Positions 25,547 through 34,174 are shown, counted from the first letter of the stretch. The stretch: DNA of 64,000 bases from UBA7985 sp002711265 (GCA_965660945.1 CBFIBS010000011.1:1-64000), one strand, 5' to 3'. Made by a program: numbers and translations. Notes: generated by a model from the letters alone, not told the origin.

Positions 25547-26350
25547 TTGAACCCCTTCGCCGCCCTGATCCTGCAAGCCCACCCCGAGCCCGCATTGCGG
25601 ATCGAGGCCTGGCTGCGCTTCGCCCACGAGGTCTCGCTGGCCCCGGGCAAGGTTTCGGAACCGGGTCTGGGTGAAATCCGTCTCAAGTGGTGGTCTGACG
25701 CTGCGCTGGAAGCCCTCGACACCGGCATCGACAGCAGCGGAAGCCCGCGCGCCCATCCGGCAGTGATGGCGTTCCACGAGGCCGTACAAGGCGCCGAAGT
25801 CCGCCCGGCACCGGGGCTGGTCCGGGCCTTCATCGACGCCCATGGCCTCGACCTTGAGACCCGGCCCTATGCGGATATCGAAGCCCTGCGCGCCGACGCA
25901 ACCGCCCGCTGGGGCAACCAGCTGCGGGTCTGCCTGCAACTGCTGTCGGTCACTGACGAGGCTCACCACCACGCCGCCAACCACGTCGGCGCCGGGTTTG
26001 GGATCCTGCAGGTGCTGTTCAGCGCCAGGATCGCAGCGGCACGCGGGCGGCAGGTGCTGCCGGGACCTGAGGGAAGGGAGCTGGAGCAGATGTCGTCCGA
26101 CGACCGCGCCCGGCTGGGCGGGGATCTGTGCGGGCAGGCGGCCTTCCACCTCGATCGCGCCGTCGAGCTGCTGCCGCGTCCCCAGAAAGAGGCGCTGCCC
26201 GCGTTGCGGTTCGCGCTGGCGGCGCGTGCACTGATCACCGCGGCTGAGGCGGCCGGGGCCGACCCGCTGGCGGTGCCAGCGCCGGAGCAGGTCGCGCGCA
26301 CCTTCCCACTGCGACTGACCTGGGCGCGGCTCCGGGGCCGCTATGGCTGA
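25547..26350 (+). CDS. Squalene/phytoene synthase-like protein (NDUFAF6 relative)
   Basis: This 267-residue all-helical protein belongs to the isoprenyl-synthase fold. The region GLGEIRLKWWSDAALEAL corresponds to the first conserved block, but the Asp-rich DxxxD metal-binding motifs of true squalene or phytoene synthases are not seen at their places. The NDUFAF6 branch likewise consists of assembly factors with doubtful catalysis, so I infer a non-carotenoid role. Start is TTG 25547, the first plausible codon; no ATG fits the family N-terminus. It overlaps the next gene by 8 bases. Confidence 0.75.
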   Translation: MNPFAALILQAHPEPALRIEAWLRFAHEVSLAPGKVSEPGLGEIRLKWWSDAALEALDTGIDSSGSPRAHPAVMAFHEAVQGAEVRPAPGLVRAFIDAHGLDLETRPYADIEALRADATARWGNQLRVCLQLLSVTDEAHHHAANHVGAGFGILQVLFSARIAAARGRQVLPGPEGRELEQMSSDDRARLGGDLCGQAAFHLDRAVELLPRPQKEALPALRFALAARALITAAEAAGADPLAVPAPEQVARTFPLRLTWARLRGRYG

Positions 26351-26690
26351 GCCCAAGGATCGCTTCGAGGCGCACCGCGCCGACCCGCGCTACCTCGGCG
26401 ACTGCCCGATCTGCGCCCGCCCCCTGCTCAAGGGGCCGAGCATCGATAAACATCACTTTCTACCCAAGTCCGAAGGCGGCGGGCCGGAGCATGCGCTGTG
26501 GGTGCACCGCATCTGTCACAAGCAGGTGCACGCGCTGTTCACCGCCAAGGAGCTGGCCCGCGACCCCGAGTTGCAGCGCCCGAGCGCGCTGGCGGCGCAC
26601 CCGGACTTCGAAGGTTTCATCGCGTGGATACGAAAACAGCCGCCTGAGTTTAACGCGCGTATGCGAAAAACCCGGCGGCTGCGGAAATAG
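26343..26690 (+). CDS. Small HNH-type zinc protein
   Basis: The 115-residue protein has CPIC (Cys21, Cys24), HHFLPK (His37, His38) and HRICHKQVH (His55, Cys58, His59, His63), an arrangement like the beta-beta-alpha metal fold of HNH nucleases with a structural zinc finger. Whether it cuts DNA is unknown; the conserved first His-His and last His of the HNH signature are present. There is a basic C-terminus (RMRKTRRLRK). It overlaps the upstream gene by 8 bases in an ATG-in-frame-shifted junction, implying co-translation, and is convergent with sodB. Confidence 0.72.
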   Translation: MAEPKDRFEAHRADPRYLGDCPICARPLLKGPSIDKHHFLPKSEGGGPEHALWVHRICHKQVHALFTAKELARDPELQRPSALAAHPDFEGFIAWIRKQPPEFNARMRKTRRLRK

Positions 26691-26760
26691 CCTCCTTCAG
26701 CCCGCTATTGAGGGGCCGAAGGCGGTATTGGTGATGTCGTACTGTTGTGCCGTTTGCGGC

Positions 26761-27366
26761 TCAGAGCGCTTCTTCGAGGCGCTCGCCGACCCAGGACCAG
26801 TTCACCAGCTTTTCCAGCACATCCTTGATGTGGTCTGGGCGGCGGTTCTGGTAGTCGAGGTAGTAGGCGTGCTCCCAGACATCGATGCCGCACAGCGGGG
26901 TCGCGCCGTGGGCCAGCGGGTTCTCACCACCGGGGACACCCTGGGTCACCAGCTTGCCGTCGCTCAGCGCCAGCCATGACCAGCCCGAGCCGAAGACGCC
27001 GGCGCCGGTGTTGACGATCGCGTCCATCATGCCATCCACGGAGCCGAAATCGCGCTCGGCCATTTCCTTGAGCTTGCCGGAGACACCCGAAGCGCCGCCT
27101 GCGAACTGGTTCCAGTAGAAGATGTGGTTCCAGGCCTGACCAGCGTTGTTGAACACGCCCTTGAGGTCGGCCTTGCCGAAGGAAACGCGCACGACTTCTT
27201 CAAGCGACATGTCGGCCATATCGGTGCCTTCGACCAGCGGGTTCAGCTTGGCGAAGTAAGTCGCGTGGTGCTTGCCGTGGTGCAGCTGCACGGTCTGCTG
27301 ACCGATGACTGGCGCGAGGTAGGTGTCGTCGTAGGGAAGGGCCGGAAGCTCAAAAGGGGCTGCCAT
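26761..27366 (-). CDS. sodB: Superoxide dismutase, Fe type
   Basis: The 201-residue enzyme converts superoxide into peroxide and oxygen. Metal ligands are visible: His29 (in QLHHGKHH), His81 (AWNHIFYW), Asp162 and His166 (DVWEHAYYLDY). The Gln in NNAGQAWNH at position 77 and the GSGWSWLAL stretch favour the iron-dependent SodB group, though cambialistic use cannot be excluded. No signal peptide, so cytoplasmic. It is monocistronic, convergent with the HNH gene and separated by 132 bases from the upstream gene's end. Confidence 0.95.
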   Translation of the reverse strand: MAAPFELPALPYDDTYLAPVIGQQTVQLHHGKHHATYFAKLNPLVEGTDMADMSLEEVVRVSFGKADLKGVFNNAGQAWNHIFYWNQFAGGASGVSGKLKEMAERDFGSVDGMMDAIVNTGAGVFGSGWSWLALSDGKLVTQGVPGGENPLAHGATPLCGIDVWEHAYYLDYQNRRPDHIKDVLEKLVNWSWVGERLEEAL

Positions 27367-27498
27367 TGTCTGTCTCTCCAGTTTCTGCGTGCCGAATGCC
27401 GGCGTTCTAAGGTCTAGATGTAAGGTTTCAGGCGCGGATCGCCAACCCGTGTATCATCGCTGATGAGCAGGGTTGAAGCGCGGCGGCGGCGCAGCGCC

Positions 27499-28218
27499 TC
27501 AGCGCAGGTCAAAATCAACCAGCCGCGAGACGCTGTCGGCGGTGCCGGTCTTTGGGTCGATGTCGAAAGACTGCGTCACTGGCATGCCCAGTTCCAGCGA
27601 CCACGTTTCACTGTAGCTGTAGACATCCTCAGGGTCGGTCGACGCCACCCCGTCGGCGTATACCTGCACGTCTTCGCAGGCCATGACCATGGTGTGGGTT
27701 TCGCCGAAGTCGGTCGGGTAGGGCTCGGCCGGGAAGCTGTAGTCGCAGGTCGTCTTGACCTCGTCGAAGGTGCCGCTCCAGTCCGCGAAGCCGTCGGAGG
27801 CGAACTGGGAAAACTGGCCAACGAAGCGGTCGCCGTCATTGATCTCGATGGGCATGCTGTCGCCTGCGACCGGGGCATAAACGATGGCATACTCAGGATT
27901 GAGCGACGACAGCCACAGCCGCCCGCCGAGCTGGTAGTACTGGATCGACCACTCGTCGAACTCACCATCGCCCTCGTAGTCGGAATCGAGGCGGTAACGC
28001 AGCCGGTCACCTTTGACCGACAGCACGGTAAAGCGATCGATCTGGCCGTAGTCCCAGGCGTAGTCGAAGGTTGAGCCGGGGGTCGGGGTGGTCAGCGCGT
28101 TGTCGCTCTGCGCAGCAGCGCTGGCCGCGGTCAGGATCAGGGCGCTCAGCCCGAGGCTGGCGGTGGTGGTGCTGGTGTTGATCAGGGTCTTGAGCGGTTG
28201 GATCTGGATCGGGTGCAT
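27499..28218 (-). CDS. Secreted protein of unknown function
   Basis: A signal peptide with a long Thr/Ser/Leu stretch ends at ASAAAQ near residue 38; the mature part of about 200 residues is acidic and rich in aromatic residues and beta-type sequence (FDYAWDYGQIDRFTV, RYRLDSDYEGDGEFDEW), suggesting a beta-sandwich or lipocalin-like fold in the periplasm. I recognise no family. The acidic DSDYEGDGE segment could bind calcium. Its ATG overlaps the trmFO stop by one base (TGATG), so the two genes are translationally coupled, although a functional link is not obvious. Confidence 0.65.
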   Translation of the reverse strand: MHPIQIQPLKTLINTSTTTASLGLSALILTAASAAAQSDNALTTPTPGSTFDYAWDYGQIDRFTVLSVKGDRLRYRLDSDYEGDGEFDEWSIQYYQLGGRLWLSSLNPEYAIVYAPVAGDSMPIEINDGDRFVGQFSQFASDGFADWSGTFDEVKTTCDYSFPAEPYPTDFGETHTMVMACEDVQVYADGVASTDPEDVYSYSETWSLELGMPVTQSFDIDPKTGTADSVSRLVDFDLR

Positions 28219-29612
28219 CAGGCAGCCTCCTGCGTCATCAGGCTCGTCTGGTAGCCTTGCTCGTAGTCGGGATAGGCCTGCAAGGCGCCCCGCGCGAGCA
28301 GGGTTTTCCGGTCCCGGCCCTTGATCTTCCGCTTCTTGCCGTTGGCGGTGATCTCGAAGGGTGGCGGGGGTGGGAACAGCCCGAAGTTCACATTCATAGG
28401 CTGGAAGGTGTCGGGATTGGCGTTGTTGGTCAGATGCCCGAGTAAGGCACCCATAGCCGTCTCCGGCGGGGGCAGGGGGCAGGTCCGACCGGCCATTTCG
28501 GCGGCGGCCAGCCGTCCGGCGAGCAGGCCGATGGCCGCGCTCTCGATGTAGCCCTCGACCCCGGTGATCTGCCCGGCGAAGCGCACGCGCGGGTCCGCGC
28601 GCAGCCGCAGTTGCTCGTCCAGCAGCACGGGGGAGCGGATGAAACTGTTGCGGTGGATCCCGCCCAGACGCGCGAATTCAGCTGCCTCCAGCCCCGGGAT
28701 CATGCGCAGCACGTCGGCCTGCGCACCGTATTTCAGCTTGGTCTGGAAGCCGACGATGTTCCACAGCGTTCCCAGCCGGTTGTCCTGGCGCAGCTGTACC
28801 ACCGCGTGGGCGGCCTTGCCGGTGCGCGGGTTGGTCAGACCCACGGGCTTCATCGGCCCGAAGCGCAGCGTTTCTCGCCCGCGCGCGGCCATGATTTCGA
28901 TCGGCAGGCAGGCTTCGAAGTAGGGGGTGTTGGCCTCCCACTCCTTGAAGTCGGTCTTCTCGCCTTCGAGGATGGCGTCGATGAAGGCGTTGTACTGTTC
29001 CTCGTCCATGGGACAGTTGAGGTAGTCGGTGGCGCTGCCCTTATCATAGCGCGACTGCGCCCAGACGATTTCGCGGTTGATTGAATGCGCGTGCACGATC
29101 GGGGCGATGGCGTCGAAGAAGGCGAGGTGCTCTTCGCCGGTTTTCTCGAGAATCGCCTTTGACAGCCCATCTGAAGTCAGCGGACCGGTGGCGATAATGA
29201 CCTGCTTCCAGTCTGCGGGTGGCCAGCCGTCGATTTCCTCGCGGCTGAGCTCGATCAGCGGGTGCGACTCGATCGCCTCGGTGACCGCGCCGCTGAAACC
29301 GTGGCGGTCAACGGCCAGCGCGCCACCGGCCGGGACCGCGTGTTCGTCGCCCTTGGCCATGATCAGCGAACCCGACAGGCGCAGCTCAGCGTGGATCACA
29401 CCGACAGCATTGGCCTCGGCGTCATCCGAGCGGAAGGAATTGGAGCAGACCAGCTCGGCCAGCTGGTCGGTCTGGTGGGCGTCGGTGGTACGAACGCCCT
29501 CATGGCGCATCTCGTGCAGGACCACGCGCTGTCCGGCCTGCGCAGCCTGCCACGCGGCTTCCGAGCCGGCCAATCCGCCGCCGATGATATGGAGTGTGTC
29601 TGAAGTCGTCAT
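28218..29612 (-). CDS. trmFO: Methylenetetrahydrofolate-tRNA-(uracil-5-)-methyltransferase TrmFO
   Basis: TrmFO makes 5-methyluridine at position 54 of tRNA using methylene-THF and FAD. The 464-residue protein starts with the dinucleotide-binding motif HIIGGGLAGSEAAWQAA (8-24), followed by HEMR and the characteristic LVCSNSFRSDDAEANAVGVIHAELR segment. ATG 29612 is chosen because it puts the motif near the N-terminus; the open frame extends to 29729 with unrelated sequence. The upstream neighbour is a small damaged gene and the downstream one an exported protein. Confidence 0.96.
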   Translation of the reverse strand: MTTSDTLHIIGGGLAGSEAAWQAAQAGQRVVLHEMRHEGVRTTDAHQTDQLAELVCSNSFRSDDAEANAVGVIHAELRLSGSLIMAKGDEHAVPAGGALAVDRHGFSGAVTEAIESHPLIELSREEIDGWPPADWKQVIIATGPLTSDGLSKAILEKTGEEHLAFFDAIAPIVHAHSINREIVWAQSRYDKGSATDYLNCPMDEEQYNAFIDAILEGEKTDFKEWEANTPYFEACLPIEIMAARGRETLRFGPMKPVGLTNPRTGKAAHAVVQLRQDNRLGTLWNIVGFQTKLKYGAQADVLRMIPGLEAAEFARLGGIHRNSFIRSPVLLDEQLRLRADPRVRFAGQITGVEGYIESAAIGLLAGRLAAAEMAGRTCPLPPPETAMGALLGHLTNNANPDTFQPMNVNFGLFPPPPPFEITANGKKRKIKGRDRKTLLARGALQAYPDYEQGYQTSLMTQEAA

Positions 29613-29679
29613 AGGACGCAGTTTAGGCGCAAATCTCCGGCGGGTCACCTGCGGCGCAACTGCGGTTCGCTCAGCCCCG

Positions 29680-29873
29680 CTATTCGAGCGGCACGGGCAG
29701 GGCCAGGTAACCGATCTCCGGCTCCTCAAAGCCCGGGGAGCTGTAGCGGATCACCGCCACTGCAACCGGGGCCGAAGCCGCCGGGCTGTCAAAGGGCAGA
29801 ACCAGCGCCGCGATGCCGTAGTGGGTCGGGCAGCTGCGCGAGCAGGCCGGAGCCTGTTCGGGTAGCGTCTCAT
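29680..29873 (-). pseudogene. Small frameshifted gene (about 64 codons)
   Basis: On the minus strand AAAGGAAAACC precedes ATG 29873, but that frame soon runs into low-complexity Arg-rich sequence and a stop. The neighbouring frame, reading ETLPEQAPACSRSCPTHYGIAALVLPFD and ending LALPVPLE, has the strong GC3 bias of real genes. One extra G after the ATG would join start and frame. I therefore read this as a small gene with a one-base deletion or a sequence error. The family is unknown; the first residues of the frame lack a start codon except ATG 29970, whose codons look non-coding. Apart from this, 29613-30007 holds nothing else. Confidence 0.4.
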
Positions 29874-30007
29874 GGTTTTCCTTTCTGGCGCAGGCTCCGA
29901 TACGATCTCTGCGCGGCTGCTGTGCACGGGCCGGGCAGAGAGCCCGGTCTGACGATTTTCCTATGGACATCGCGCAATTGCGAGGCTACTTACCCCTCAC
30001 AAATCGC

Positions 30008-30084
30008 GCGGGTGTAGCTCAGTTGGTTAGAGTACCGGCCTGTCACGCCGGGGGTCGCGGGTTCGAGCCCCGTCACTCGCGCCA
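30008..30084 (+). tRNA. tRNA-Asp (GTC)
   Basis: This 77-base gene folds into a standard cloverleaf: acceptor GCGGGTG (30008-30014) pairs with CACTCGC (30074-30080), with one G-U pair; the anticodon stem CCGGC/GCCGG encloses loop CTGTCAC with anticodon GTC; the T arm GCGGG-TTCGAGC-CCCGT is intact. Discriminator G and an encoded CCA (30082-30084) follow. A terminator hairpin lies 18 bases downstream. Confidence 0.97.
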
Positions 30085-30102
30085 TTTGTAAAACGAACGC
30101 TC

Positions 30103-30133
30103 AAAGGGCCTCGGCATCGCCGGGGCCTTTTGC
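30103..30133 (+). terminator. Terminator after tRNA-Asp
   Basis: AAAGGGCCTCGGC and GCCGGGGCCTTTT form an imperfect stem of about 13 pairs (including two G-U) with a 3-base loop, ending in a T-run, 18 bases after the tRNA. Confidence 0.8.
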
Positions 30134-30263
30134 GTTTCCGGGTGCTGTTGGCGAGGGCTTCAAATTGACGAAGACCCCGTCTCTGAGACGTTTGTTCTTC
30201 ATTTTAGCCAAAAAAGTAGCACCCGTGGAAGGGGAAAAACAGCAATTTCAATCCCTTATGTCG

Positions 30264-30278
30264 TGGCACCGCGTTTGC
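30264..30278 (+). promoter_or_regulatory. Candidate sigma-54 promoter (-24/-12)
   Basis: TGGCAC followed after five bases by TTGC (TGGCACCGCGTTTGC) matches the sigma-54 consensus, with the GG and GC dinucleotides at the obligatory 12-base spacing. The expected start point is near 30290, leaving a leader of about 60 bases before ATG 30353. The 130 bases upstream are AT-rich, as fits an activator-binding region, but no specific enhancer site was recognised. Confidence 0.55.
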
Positions 30279-30352
30279 GTAGTTCAGGACTTAATCGGCG
30301 ATCGACCGCTGTCGCCCATCCTGAATCTTCAAGACCCGGAGCCAAGGCCTTT

Positions 30353-31117
30353 ATGCTAACCCTCGTTTCTTCGCCCGATACCCCTGTGCTGTCTATTGCC
30401 CTCGGCCCCGACCCGACCGGTGGAGCGACGGCGCAGGGCGGCGACGCGCTCCAGGCCCATTTGCGTGACGAGGGCTATGGCGCGGTGCGGGTGCTGCCTG
30501 CGGAATCGGGGCAGCGGCCCCGGCTGGTCCCAGCGGTCAACGCTGCGCTGTGCGCGCAGGCGCTGTCCCGCGACACCGTGGTTCTGATGCTGGATAGTGC
30601 CCGCTGCGCTGTGCCGACGCTGTCGTGGCGCCGCGCGGTTCGCAGCGCCGTGGCGCTGGCCCGGACCGGCCGCAATACGGAAGTTGTCAGTCTCGGGGCC
30701 GACTGTCCCGGTGTCGATCATGCGATCCCGGGGTTGGAGAACGCCTTCAGTGAGACGCGCGGGCTGCCCATTGCCCTGCGCCGGCGTTCAGCCTCAGCCC
30801 AGGACGGGCGCCGTTCCGGTGGGGTCTGGGCCTTCCGCGCAGACGCCTTCCTGACCGAGGTGGAAATTCTGTGCGCCGGGGTCCACCAGCAGTGCCAGGA
30901 TATCCTCGCAACCGGGCTTCACCACAGCCCGGACCCGGCACCGCAGCTTCAGGCCGTGGCCGGTCTGGGGCTGATCGAAGGCTTCTGGGAGAAGAGCGAT
31001 AACTGCGGCACGGTGGTGATGGATGCGCCGTGGCAGCCCGATGCAGAGCCGTCGATTACCCTGCAGGCCGCTGCCGCCGATTCAGCACAGTTGAAGCGCC
31101 GGGTGCAGACCCTTTAG
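30353..31117 (+). CDS. Degenerate sugar nucleotidyltransferase-like protein (ManC-like C-terminal half)
   Basis: Function is unknown. Residues 155-240 follow the pattern of mannose-1-phosphate guanylyltransferases: SGGVWAFRADAFLTEVE resembles the family NSGxFxFRAxxxLxEL, and GFWEKSDNCGTVVMDAPWQPD resembles VMEKTDxAxVVPxDAGWSDVG. The N-terminal nucleotide-binding loop GGxGTRLWPLSR is absent, so a normal pyrophosphorylase reaction is unlikely. The product is 254 residues from ATG 30353; a longer frame to 30263 would run through the sigma-54-like promoter and was rejected. The last 36 bases overlap the convergent neighbour. No exopolysaccharide genes are adjacent. Confidence 0.55.
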   Translation: MLTLVSSPDTPVLSIALGPDPTGGATAQGGDALQAHLRDEGYGAVRVLPAESGQRPRLVPAVNAALCAQALSRDTVVLMLDSARCAVPTLSWRRAVRSAVALARTGRNTEVVSLGADCPGVDHAIPGLENAFSETRGLPIALRRRSASAQDGRRSGGVWAFRADAFLTEVEILCAGVHQQCQDILATGLHHSPDPAPQLQAVAGLGLIEGFWEKSDNCGTVVMDAPWQPDAEPSITLQAAAADSAQLKRRVQTL

Positions 31118-31735
31118 ACCGCTCAGCATCTGCTGGTCGAGGCTGCGGACTTCCTCGGCCGGATCGAGCAGGAGCTGACCGCCGCCCGCGCGTGCGCCGT
31201 TATGTTCGTGGTGGGCGAGGGCTTCGAAATTGCCACCGTCATCCAGGCTGACCCAGAAGGCCCCGGCCTTGTCGGCATTACCGGTCCTGCCCTGCGCATC
31301 GGGCAGCAGGCACCCGGCCACGATCACGTCGAGGTCGAGGCTGTAGTCTGCCCGCACCCCCGGCCGGCCCCAGCGGTTCAGCTGCTGCTGCACCAGCCGG
31401 TATCGCCCGTGGTCGTCTTCGGCGATCTGATACAGCCACAGGCTCTCGCCGGTTTCCTGCTTCAGGCCGCGCAGCTCGGACTCGCTGAGGTCGATGCGCT
31501 CAAGGTCGAAGCTGTGCTCCATCGACGCCCCGCTGGCATGGTGGCTCGCGGCCAGCCGCAGGCGCTGCTCGTCGGGGACGAAGGCCAGCGACGGCCCGCT
31601 GAGCATCAGTACCTGCACCTGATCCGGCGCGGTGTTGAGCAGGTCGGGGGCGCGGAAGACCGTGACGGCGGCAATGGCCAGAGAACTGCTCGCAGCGACG
31701 GCCAGCAGCAGCAGGGGGGCAAGGAGGAAACGCAT
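31082..31735 (-). CDS. Exported protein of unknown function
   Basis: The 217-residue product begins with a clear signal peptide (MRFLLAPLLLLAVAASSSLAIA). The mature part has SLDLDVIVAGCLLPDAQG and FWVSLDDGGNFEALAHHEHNG segments without a family match I recognise. It has a single mature Cys besides one at the very C-terminus (ALQLC). It is followed downstream by the convergent ManC-like gene with a 36-base overlap. Its 147-base upstream gap separates it from priA, which runs the same way, and probably contains its promoter. Confidence 0.6.
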   Translation of the reverse strand: MRFLLAPLLLLAVAASSSLAIAAVTVFRAPDLLNTAPDQVQVLMLSGPSLAFVPDEQRLRLAASHHASGASMEHSFDLERIDLSESELRGLKQETGESLWLYQIAEDDHGRYRLVQQQLNRWGRPGVRADYSLDLDVIVAGCLLPDAQGRTGNADKAGAFWVSLDDGGNFEALAHHEHNGARAGGGQLLLDPAEEVRSLDQQMLSGLKGLHPALQLC

Positions 31736-31882
31736 ATCAAAATCGCCGTTGTATGAAACCGACCCTTAGTTGGGGGCGATTTAAGGCGAAATCTGGTCAG
31801 AGACGCTGGCGTTCTGTGACATCTTGGGGCGAATTGACGGATTGGGCGGCCTTTTCGCCCGGATCGGTCATCCGCGCCCGCT

Positions 31883-34087
31883 TCACAGGAAGGAATAGGG
31901 GTCGATATCGACCCGCATGCGCAGCGCGCCCGGTGTCTTCAAGCCCCCCAGCCAGCGGGCGAGGTAGGGTTGCAGCCGCACTCCCGGTGCACCGCGCACG
32001 AGGAACCGCCGCCGGTGCCTACCTCGGACCACGGCGATCGGGGCGGCCGCAGGGCCCAACACCTTCACGCCATCGGCATCGCCGGGCTCACGCGGCTGGC
32101 GCTGGACCAGTTCCCGGCAGAAGGCGTCGAGACGATCCTCGTCCGGATCGCTGACCACCACCGCTGCCAGCCGGCCGAAGGGGGGCAGGGCCATCATCTC
32201 CCGCTGATCCAGCTCAGTGTCATAGAAGGCGTCGCGCTCGTCGGCGATCAGCGCCTGCATCACCGGATGGTCTGGCTCGTGGGTCTGCAGCATGACTTCG
32301 CCCGGGATCTCGGCCCGTCCGGCGCGACCCGCGACCTGGTGGAGCAGCTGGAAGGTCTTTTCACTCGCCCGGATATCGCTGCCGTAGAGCGAGAGGTCGG
32401 CATCGACCACGCCCACCAGCGTCAGGTTGGGGAAGTGGTAGCCCTTGGCGAGGATCTGGGTGCCGACGAGAATATCGATCTCGCCGCGCTCGACCGCCTG
32501 GATCAGCTCGCGGATCGAGTGGCGCTGCATGGTGTCCGAGGAGCCGATGGCGACCCGGGCGTCGGGGAAGCGGCGCACGACTTCCTCGCCCACGCGCTCG
32601 ACCCCGGGACCGCAGGCAACCAGCGAATCTTCCTCACCGCAGGCCGTGCAGGTGTTGCTGGATTTGGACTGGAAGCCGCAATGGTGGCAGACGAGCCGCC
32701 GCGCAAGCCGGTGCTCGGTCAGCCAGGCATCGCAGGAGGGGCATTTGTAGCGGTGGCCGCAGGCATTGCACAACGTCAGTGGGGCATAGCCCCGGCGGTT
32801 GAGGAACAGCAGGCTCTGTTCACCCGCCGCCAACCGCTTCTCAACGGCCTCGACCAGCGCCGGTGCCAGCCATGTGCCGCGCTCGGGCCGGTCTTCGCGC
32901 AGATTAATCACCGACACCGTTGGCATGGTCGCCCCGCCGTGGCGGCTGGGCAGGATCAGGCGCTGGTAGCGGCCTTCGTTGGCATTGAGCACGGTTTCCA
33001 GCGAGGGCGTGGCGCTGGCCAGAACGATGGGACAGTCGGCGATGTTGGCCCGGACCACGGCCATGTCCCGGGCCTGATAGACCACGCCGTCTTCCTGCTT
33101 GAAGCTGCCGTCGTGCTCCTCGTCGAGGATGATCATCTCCAGCTCACGGAAGGGGAGGAACAGCGCCGAACGCGCGCCGACCACGACCCGGGCCTCGCCT
33201 TCGGCAACTGCGCGCCAGGTCTCAGCGCGCTGCTTGCCGGTCAGTTCCGAGTGCCACAGCGCCGGGGCGCAGCCGAAGCGCTGCTTGAAGCGGCTGAGCC
33301 ACTGCCCGGTCAGCGCAATCTCCGGCAGCATGACCAGAATCTGCCCCGTGTTGGCCGGGTTGGCGAGGAGACGGTCGAGCACGTCGAAGTAAACCTCGGT
33401 CTTACCCGAGCCGGTAACCCCGTCGATGAGGGAGACGCCGAAGCCCTGTGCGTGATCCGCGACCAGACGGTCGGCGGCCTCCTGCTGTCCCTGACTGAGC
33501 GCGAAGGTCTCGCGGCGCAGCTTTGGCAACGGCCAGCGCCCGCGAGGTCGGCGCTCGAAGGCTTCGATGAGGCCGATCTTGATCAGGCCGTCGAGCACCG
33601 TGGGTGAAACGCCGCTGCGCTGGATTGCCGCCTGTCGGCGCAGGGCGCTTTCCGGACTGTCGCCAAGCAGGGCCAGCACCTTGGCGCGCGCGGGTGTGGC
33701 GCGGTAGCCCTGCGGCGGGCTCTGGTCGGGGGCGAGCCGGACCCAGCGCTCCGCGGTGGGCGGGAGCAGGCCGTCGGGCGCTGACAGGGTCATGCGCAGC
33801 ACGGCCCCTGGCGCGCTCAGGGTGTAGCGCGCCACCCAGTCGACAAATTTGCGGTGAAAGTCGGGGATGGGCTGGGCCGAAAGAACCTGCGTAATGGATT
33901 TTAACTTGGATTCATCGACCTCCGAGGCGGTTTCGTCCCGGTCCCAGACCACGCCCAGTGCCGTTCGCGGCCCGAGGGGGACTCGAACCACATTTCCGGG
34001 TTCCACATATGTTCCCTCCGGGACCGCATAATCGAAGGGTCCGGGGAAGGGAAGTGGCAATAAAACGGAGATTCGTGTTGTAGTCAT
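31883..34087 (-). CDS. priA: Primosomal protein N' (PriA helicase)
   Basis: PriA reloads the replisome at stalled forks. The 734-residue protein has the N-terminal 3'-DNA-binding domain (SVLLPLPFPGPFDYAVPEG), Walker A GVTGSGKTEV, the DEEH box (ILDEEHDGSF), the zinc-binding domain with eight cysteines (CNACG, CPSC, CHHC, CTACG) and the motif V-VI region GTQILAKGYHFPNLTLVGV ... QVAGRAGR. Length is normal. It is divergent from the transaldolase gene across a 145-base AT-rich region that must hold both promoters; priA, small transaldolase and DUF484-xerC near each other are common in alphaproteobacteria. Confidence 0.97.
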   Translation of the reverse strand: MTTTRISVLLPLPFPGPFDYAVPEGTYVEPGNVVRVPLGPRTALGVVWDRDETASEVDESKLKSITQVLSAQPIPDFHRKFVDWVARYTLSAPGAVLRMTLSAPDGLLPPTAERWVRLAPDQSPPQGYRATPARAKVLALLGDSPESALRRQAAIQRSGVSPTVLDGLIKIGLIEAFERRPRGRWPLPKLRRETFALSQGQQEAADRLVADHAQGFGVSLIDGVTGSGKTEVYFDVLDRLLANPANTGQILVMLPEIALTGQWLSRFKQRFGCAPALWHSELTGKQRAETWRAVAEGEARVVVGARSALFLPFRELEMIILDEEHDGSFKQEDGVVYQARDMAVVRANIADCPIVLASATPSLETVLNANEGRYQRLILPSRHGGATMPTVSVINLREDRPERGTWLAPALVEAVEKRLAAGEQSLLFLNRRGYAPLTLCNACGHRYKCPSCDAWLTEHRLARRLVCHHCGFQSKSSNTCTACGEEDSLVACGPGVERVGEEVVRRFPDARVAIGSSDTMQRHSIRELIQAVERGEIDILVGTQILAKGYHFPNLTLVGVVDADLSLYGSDIRASEKTFQLLHQVAGRAGRAEIPGEVMLQTHEPDHPVMQALIADERDAFYDTELDQREMMALPPFGRLAAVVVSDPDEDRLDAFCRELVQRQPREPGDADGVKVLGPAAAPIAVVRGRHRRRFLVRGAPGVRLQPYLARWLGGLKTPGALRMRVDIDPYSFL

Positions 34088-34174
34088 GCAACGGAACTGT
34101 TAGATTGCAGCTGGTTATGGGGTGAAGTTCAAGTTATATGATTTCATTACCGGGCCGATTTGTTATGTAGGCAC

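Noticed and set aside
23618..26356. A 912-codon open frame on the minus strand opposite secD-secF and the next two genes
   Set aside because: It is antisense to well-conserved genes, has low-complexity content rich in Gln, Arg and Gly, and is explained by high GC at third positions of the true genes.
30165..30359. A 64-codon open frame before the ManC-like gene
   Set aside because: It covers the sigma-54-like promoter, has AT-rich non-coding codon use and ends just inside the next gene.
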